From positions 1-18,228 of the forward strand of contig JBJKPP010000048.1 of assembly GCA_046706145.1 (NCBI GenBank): a stretch of DNA of 18,228 nucleotides, in the 5' to 3' direction. Shown here piece after piece: positions 13,888 to 18,228 of the stretch. This DNA is from JBJKPP01 sp046706145 (GTDB taxonomy: Bacteria; Bacteroidota; Ignavibacteria; Ignavibacteriales; Ignavibacteriaceae). Each line of letters starts with the position of its first letter. The stretch's first letter is position 1. The notes below the pieces were generated by a model. The model was not told the DNA's origin, did no database searches, and worked only from the letters and a program-made list of their open reading frames with translations. Position numbers and translations under genes: made by a program.

Positions 13888-16644
13888 TCAATTCACTGTT
13901 ACTTCATCAGAGAATAAAAAGCATTGGCTTTTAGGAATGTGACTTCCTTTTAAAAGATTACCTGAATTAACACCAATTACTTGTATATAGCGAGCTTCTG
14001 TATTATCGAAGTCTGCTGTGAATTTATGTACAACTGTTCCATATAGACTGGGATCAATGGTATTTTTAATTTCTTTTCCAAGGTGGAAATTCTTTCCATC
14101 GTCTGAAAAAAGGATTTTTACATCCGATGGGAAAAATATATACGAAGAACTACTCTGTAAAAACCTGATAGAGACTTCATTTATTTTTGTCTCCTTCTTC
14201 AGATCAAGAATCACATTAAGATCTTGGCCCTGAAAACCTTGCCAGCGTCCATCTCGGTAGCTTAAAGATCCCAGCAAACCATCAACTAAAGCCGAATCAC
14301 CACCAGCAGAATAAGCAGGATTATAATCACTATACATTGAGACAAGCTTGTATAATTTCCCGATTGCCTTGTCAACAAGAACATAGGATTCTGAAAGTTC
14401 GCCCGGTTGATCGTTTTCAAAAACGCATGCTCGGATTATAGTCGAATGATTTATTGTAAAAGGTTTTGTATAAATATTTGCGCCAAGTGTAGGTACAGTA
14501 CCGTCTGTAGTATAATAAATTGGTTTGTCATTAAATAAAGTATTTAAAGTGATAATTCGCTTGCTATCAGCAACAGAATTTGCTGGATTTATAAAGACTT
14601 TCTGGTCTAAGTACAGAAGATTGTTTCCTAATTTATTGTATCTGGCAAGAATATGGTCCAGCCACCACGTGCGGTTTTCTCTTTCCCATAAACAGGTGTA
14701 TTCCATCTGCAAACCGTGGAGTTCACTCATCAGACTATCTACGTTTTGTTTGTATGTAAACTCAAATCCTTTTTCAGGATTTTTCATCTCTCGTGAAAGC
14801 TCTACTCTAAAAATGTTTTTCCTTGCTTCAACGAGTACTCGCTTTGCGGCAAATATTGCGTAGTCAAGAGTTGAATTATTTCGTTGTATTACATTTTTTA
14901 ACTCTGATAATTCTCCAAGAATAAAAGAAACTTTATTTTCAACTTCGCTGTTATATATCATAGCTGAATCGCTTGTGTTGCTTGAATCATAATCAACTAC
15001 ATCATCCCAAAATCCACTATCATCAAGAAGATTTCTAATAGGGTAATATCTCAAGGAATCTAAATCGAACAATGCTTTTGCAACGCCAGCTTTTGAATTA
15101 CCATAAAAGGTGGCATCGAATGCTTTATTAAAAGATTTCAATCTTGTATTTCTTTCCAATTTTGCCTGCTCACCGCTGGAAGGCTGGGGTGGTTTCCATG
15201 AACATTCGGCGCCCCAAATTAATCCGTGCCAATTATAATTGAATAAGTTCTCACCGTCATCATCCCATGCAGTATTCATCATGCCGATTGCGCCGAACTT
15301 TGCACCATCACGTACATAGTTGTAAATATTAATGACTGCATCTCTCATACCTGGCCATATTCTACTCCAACAGCTTACGCCGGGTGCTACCATAAAATCA
15401 AAGCCTGCTTTCTTGAACGGAATGATGGCGTTGTCAAAACTTGAATCCGGACTATATCCCCAGGAAAGTACTATCAAATTTTTAGGAAGCTCTTTGATTA
15501 TCGATGCATTATTAACAGCGATATCTCCCCACATCATTATTCGTTTATGATAAGGTTTTAATAAATTATAAATTCTGTTAATATGGTAGGCATATACTTC
15601 ACCTAATCCTAAACTATCCACCATCGCTTTTGCTTTACCCTGACCTAAACCAAATGTTTCATCGCAATTAATGTTAAAGAAATTACTTTTGTCGTAAGCT
15701 GGAACAACTTCTGAATATGCTTTCTTAAGAAACTTATAAGTTGCTTCTGAAGCTGGGTTTAATATGTTTTCAGTTTCCCGCATGTTGTGATAAAATGGGC
15801 TTTTCAGAATATGATACATATGTCCGAATGATTGAAAATTTCCTATTAGTTGTATATGATATTGGCTTGCATAATCACTTAATTCCTTTACCTGATCTGC
15901 AGTCAAACCGTCTTCGGGAGCGAGCTCAGGGTAAGATTTTAGCTTGAAAACATACTCTGTATATAGATTGAAAAAATTTTGTTTGTATTCGGACATTACC
16001 CGAACTTCTTTCTTCAGCAAATTCATATTAGGAATTGGTCCACGACTTATGTCATCCATCCAACCCCTGTAATGCAAACCCGGCCAATCAATAATTGTTA
16101 AGCACGGAATTGAAAATCCTTTTCTATTTGAACGAATAATTTGTTTAAGTGTTTGCACTCCATAGAAAGTACCGGCAGATGATTTACCGGCTACAATAAC
16201 TGAGGAAGGTGTAATATTTAAAATATAACCTTCATCGTTTAAGTCTGAAGGAACATCGATACCTGATTCTTTAATTGCTTCATTTATATTTCTGTCTCTT
16301 CCAATTTGGCCAATTAAGAAATAGTTATGCCCGTGTTTTGCACTAAGTGTCAGTTTTATGTTCAAATCATTATCAATTTCATCGAGAAGCTGTTTTGCGG
16401 AAAAATTGTCGTCCTTGTTGGAATGATCTGCTAAAACAATTTTATCACTCTTAGAAATATCAAAACTCCCGCTTTTCATTATGACTTTCTGTGGTGTTGG
16501 GATTAACAACAGGTTATTCACCTGACTAGCATTAGAAGTTGTATCTTGAATTTCTTGACTAAAAGTATTACTAGCCAAGAAAGGTTGGAGTAAAAAGAAT
16601 AAAATTATTAAAGAATTTCGGACGATAGAAAATTTTTCAGACAT
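13888..16644 (-). CDS. Secreted GH20 beta-N-acetylhexosaminidase with accessory domains
   Basis: A 918-residue exported glycosidase. Residues 1-30 are a signal peptide. Residues about 46-185 match the GH20 N-terminal (GH20b) domain, with LLIPTPQKVIMKSGSF at its start. The catalytic TIM barrel spans about 190-480, beginning at YRGWMDDISRGPIP, with the catalytic Asp-Glu pair D328-E329 (NINCDETFGLGQG). Residues about 490-690 are a mostly helical linker. Residues about 690-765 resemble the chitobiase C-terminal domain (PIYYTTDGTVPT), and about 770-900 an F5/8-type C (CBM32-like) domain (LVDGLLGSLSYRDGRWQGF). The family removes terminal beta-linked GlcNAc or GalNAc using substrate-assisted catalysis. 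The DE-F-LG-G active-site context recalls the GcnA/hexosaminidase-D branch more than classical chitobiase. AGG about 7 nt before the ATG is a fair ribosome site. Confidence 0.9.
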   Translation of the reverse strand: MSEKFSIVRNSLIILFFLLQPFLASNTFSQEIQDTTSNASQVNNLLLIPTPQKVIMKSGSFDISKSDKIVLADHSNKDDNFSAKQLLDEIDNDLNIKLTLSAKHGHNYFLIGQIGRDRNINEAIKESGIDVPSDLNDEGYILNITPSSVIVAGKSSAGTFYGVQTLKQIIRSNRKGFSIPCLTIIDWPGLHYRGWMDDISRGPIPNMNLLKKEVRVMSEYKQNFFNLYTEYVFKLKSYPELAPEDGLTADQVKELSDYASQYHIQLIGNFQSFGHMYHILKSPFYHNMRETENILNPASEATYKFLKKAYSEVVPAYDKSNFFNINCDETFGLGQGKAKAMVDSLGLGEVYAYHINRIYNLLKPYHKRIMMWGDIAVNNASIIKELPKNLIVLSWGYSPDSSFDNAIIPFKKAGFDFMVAPGVSCWSRIWPGMRDAVINIYNYVRDGAKFGAIGMMNTAWDDDGENLFNYNWHGLIWGAECSWKPPQPSSGEQAKLERNTRLKSFNKAFDATFYGNSKAGVAKALFDLDSLRYYPIRNLLDDSGFWDDVVDYDSSNTSDSAMIYNSEVENKVSFILGELSELKNVIQRNNSTLDYAIFAAKRVLVEARKNIFRVELSREMKNPEKGFEFTYKQNVDSLMSELHGLQMEYTCLWERENRTWWLDHILARYNKLGNNLLYLDQKVFINPANSVADSKRIITLNTLFNDKPIYYTTDGTVPTLGANIYTKPFTINHSTIIRACVFENDQPGELSESYVLVDKAIGKLYKLVSMYSDYNPAYSAGGDSALVDGLLGSLSYRDGRWQGFQGQDLNVILDLKKETKINEVSIRFLQSSSSYIFFPSDVKILFSDDGKNFHLGKEIKNTIDPSLYGTVVHKFTADFDNTEARYIQVIGVNSGNLLKGSHIPKSQCFLFSDEVTVN

Positions 16645-17062
16645 TTTTTTACCTGTAAAGTTGAAAACGAAGAATTAAGTTCTCAAAGATAATTTATTCC
16701 CGGCTAAGAATAAATTAGACATCTAAAGTGTGAATCTCTTAAACTTATGAACAGTCATAAACTTTTCTGTGGGATTTACGAAGTTTTTTACAGCGCTATA
16801 AAATTTTTGTTTATATAATTATTGGTTTCCTGATGTTAAAGCATGATAGTTTAGGGCCTCATTTCGTCACTTATTCACCGATAAAATTCTGTAATTCACC
16901 GAATTTTTGTTTGAAATACTAAACCTGTTGGATAATTTTGGCCAATCTTATTTCAAGCATAAAAATCCTTTCCTCTTTGTATAAGATATTCTTTATTTTA
17001 GTTAACACACATATTATTGTTTAACTAATTTTTCAATTTTTCTTAAAGAATAGGTAAAATTA
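16645..17062. other. Divergent intergenic region with a 9-bp direct repeat (ATTCACCGA)
   Basis: A 418-nt AT-rich spacer between the GH20 gene and the adaptor gene at 17063. ATTCACCGA occurs at 16873-16881 and 16894-16902, start-to-start 21 bp, which places both copies on the same DNA face. They lie about 160-190 nt upstream of the adaptor start and 230-260 nt upstream of the GH20 start. I saw no small ORF with coding character, no tRNA and no convincing sigma-type promoter for the adaptor gene. Confidence 0.4.
16684..16691 (-). promoter_or_regulatory. Candidate Bacteroidota -7 box for the GH20 gene
   Basis: On the minus strand this reads TATCTTTG, exactly TAnnTTTG, about 40 nt upstream of the GH20 ATG. 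No TTG lies at the expected -33 distance. Position and exact match make it the best promoter candidate for this gene. Confidence 0.4.
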
Positions 17063-18228
17063 ATGGGTTCCGACTTGTCATCTTTGAGGATAGATAAATC
17101 AAAAAGAGAAAATTATTCATCTTCAGGAAAAAGCAAAAAGTGGATTGCTTGGACAATCGTTACAATAGTCGTTTTGGCAGTTGTAATCATCTTTGTTCCA
17201 CCTTTGTTTTCTTCTTCTGTTGATGTAGAATTAACTGCAGCATCAATGCAGTCTCCTTCGCAATCGACTGCTGTATTATCTGCAAGCGGATATGTTGTAG
17301 CACAAAGAAAAGCTGCCGTTGCTTCTAAAGCGACGGGTCGGCTTGTTTATCTTGGTGTGGTAGAAGGGGATAAAGTAAAGAAAGATGAAGTTATCGCAAG
17401 GATAGATGATTCAGATGTTAAGGCGCAGCTCGCGGAAGCCAAGGCCAATTTAGAACTGGCTAAATCATCTTTGCCGGATGCAAAAAGAAACTATGAACGT
17501 CAGCAGGCATTATATAAAACAGGTTCCACTGCATTGAGTAACCTTCAAGAAGCGGAAACCAATTACAACAAGACTTTAGCATCGGTTGATATAGCAAAAG
17601 CAAGAGTCGAGGAGGCAGAAGTAGCCCTGGAAAATACATTGATTCGTGCTCCTTTCAATGGTACGGTATTAACAAAGAATGCGGATGTTGGGGAAATGGT
17701 TGCACCAATGGCAGCGGGTGTAAATGCTAGGGCTGCCGTCGTAACTATGGCCGATATGAGTTCGTTACAGGTAGAAGCAGATGTTGCTGAGGCAAATATT
17801 GAAAAAATTTCAGTAGGAGAAGATTGTCAAATTTCTCTTGATGCTTATCCCACAATATATTATCAAGGTTATGTTGCTAAAATCATCCCAACTGCAGACA
17901 GATCTAAAGGAACTGTGACAGTGAAGGTCGGATTTAAAAAATATGATGAGCACGTGCTGCCTGAAATGAGCGCAAAGATTCTTTTCCTTAAAAATAATGC
18001 GAAAGGAAATATTTCTGAAGAGAAACCGGTCCTTGTAGTTTCGACTTCAGCCATAGCAAAAAGAAATAATCAAAATGTTGTCTTTGAAGTAAAGCAGGGA
18101 AAAGCCTTCAGTGTTCCGGTTGAAACTGGGAAAAGTTTTGGTGACTACACAGAAATAAAATCCGGCTTAAAAGATGGCGATGAAGTAATTGATAATGTAT
18201 CTAACGACATCAAAAATGGTACAACGGT
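17063..18228 (+). CDS. MacA/HlyD-type periplasmic adaptor, partial at window end
   Basis: An open frame of 388 complete codons from the ATG at 17063 to the window edge with no stop, so the C-terminus is missing. A basic cytoplasmic N-terminus precedes a single TM helix at about residues 27-49 (WIAWTIVTIVVLAVVIIF). Then come the first lipoyl half (SKATGRLVYLGVVEGDKVKKD), a coiled-coil hairpin at about 122-194 rich in Ala, Glu and Lys, the second lipoyl half (LIRAPFNGTVLTKNADVGEMV), a beta-barrel domain and the start of the membrane-proximal domain. This is a membrane-fusion protein that links an inner-membrane transporter to a TolC-type channel. The MacA-like plan suggests an ABC exporter (MacB type) may follow, but that lies outside the window. 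It differs from the adaptor at 2636, which is lipid-anchored and hairpinless. Confidence 0.88.
   Translation, partial: MGSDLSSLRIDKSKRENYSSSGKSKKWIAWTIVTIVVLAVVIIFVPPLFSSSVDVELTAASMQSPSQSTAVLSASGYVVAQRKAAVASKATGRLVYLGVVEGDKVKKDEVIARIDDSDVKAQLAEAKANLELAKSSLPDAKRNYERQQALYKTGSTALSNLQEAETNYNKTLASVDIAKARVEEAEVALENTLIRAPFNGTVLTKNADVGEMVAPMAAGVNARAAVVTMADMSSLQVEADVAEANIEKISVGEDCQISLDAYPTIYYQGYVAKIIPTADRSKGTVTVKVGFKKYDEHVLPEMSAKILFLKNNAKGNISEEKPVLVVSTSAIAKRNNQNVVFEVKQGKAFSVPVETGKSFGDYTEIKSGLKDGDEVIDNVSNDIKNGTT

Noticed and set aside
14525..14863. Plus-strand open frame of 112 residues inside the GH20 gene
   Set aside because: It is antisense to the GH20 gene; composition and lack of motifs mark it as a shadow.

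Overview
This AT-rich window has the look of a Bacteroidota-type genome, possibly an Ignavibacteria/Chlorobi relative. The evidence is a DUF5916 outer-membrane barrel, a secreted multidomain GH20 glycosidase, weak or absent Shine-Dalgarno sequences before several genes, and exact TAnnTTTG -7 boxes 33-60 nt upstream of three starts. The taxonomic placement is inference; no rRNA or other marker gene is present.

Layout: (1) 21-950, minus strand: a calcineurin-like metallophosphoesterase, divergent from (2) 1256-6588, plus strand: a tripartite efflux operon with a TolC-type outer-membrane channel, a short lipoprotein adaptor and an RND permease. The adaptor and permease overlap by 4 nt. A degenerate 7-bp tandem repeat begins 4 nt after the tolC-like stop codon and fills much of the gap before the adaptor. 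(3) 6746-10207, plus strand: nadB, nadC and nadA, the aspartate-to-nicotinate-mononucleotide part of de novo NAD synthesis. Two small palindromes and a -7 box precede nadB, and nadA has its own candidate promoter. (4) 10523-12709: a DUF5916/CBM9-like outer-membrane protein. (5) 12841-13827: a PflX-like (COG1313-type) radical SAM protein, which converges with (6) 13888-16644, minus strand: a secreted GH20 hexosaminidase carrying a chitobiase C-terminal domain and an F5/8-type C domain. A symmetric hairpin lies between the two convergent stops. (7) From 17063 to the window end: a second, unrelated periplasmic adaptor (MacA/HlyD type) with a coiled-coil hairpin, cut off by the window edge.

The efflux operon and the nad cluster are coherent functional units. 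The remaining genes look like independent transcription units. I see no phage, insertion sequence, CRISPR array, tRNA or rRNA gene and no obvious new defence or biosynthetic system. The most unusual feature is the heptanucleotide repeat inside the efflux operon. Next are the minimal adaptor paired with a permease of mixed HME/HAE signature, and the small palindromes and repeats upstream of the operons.
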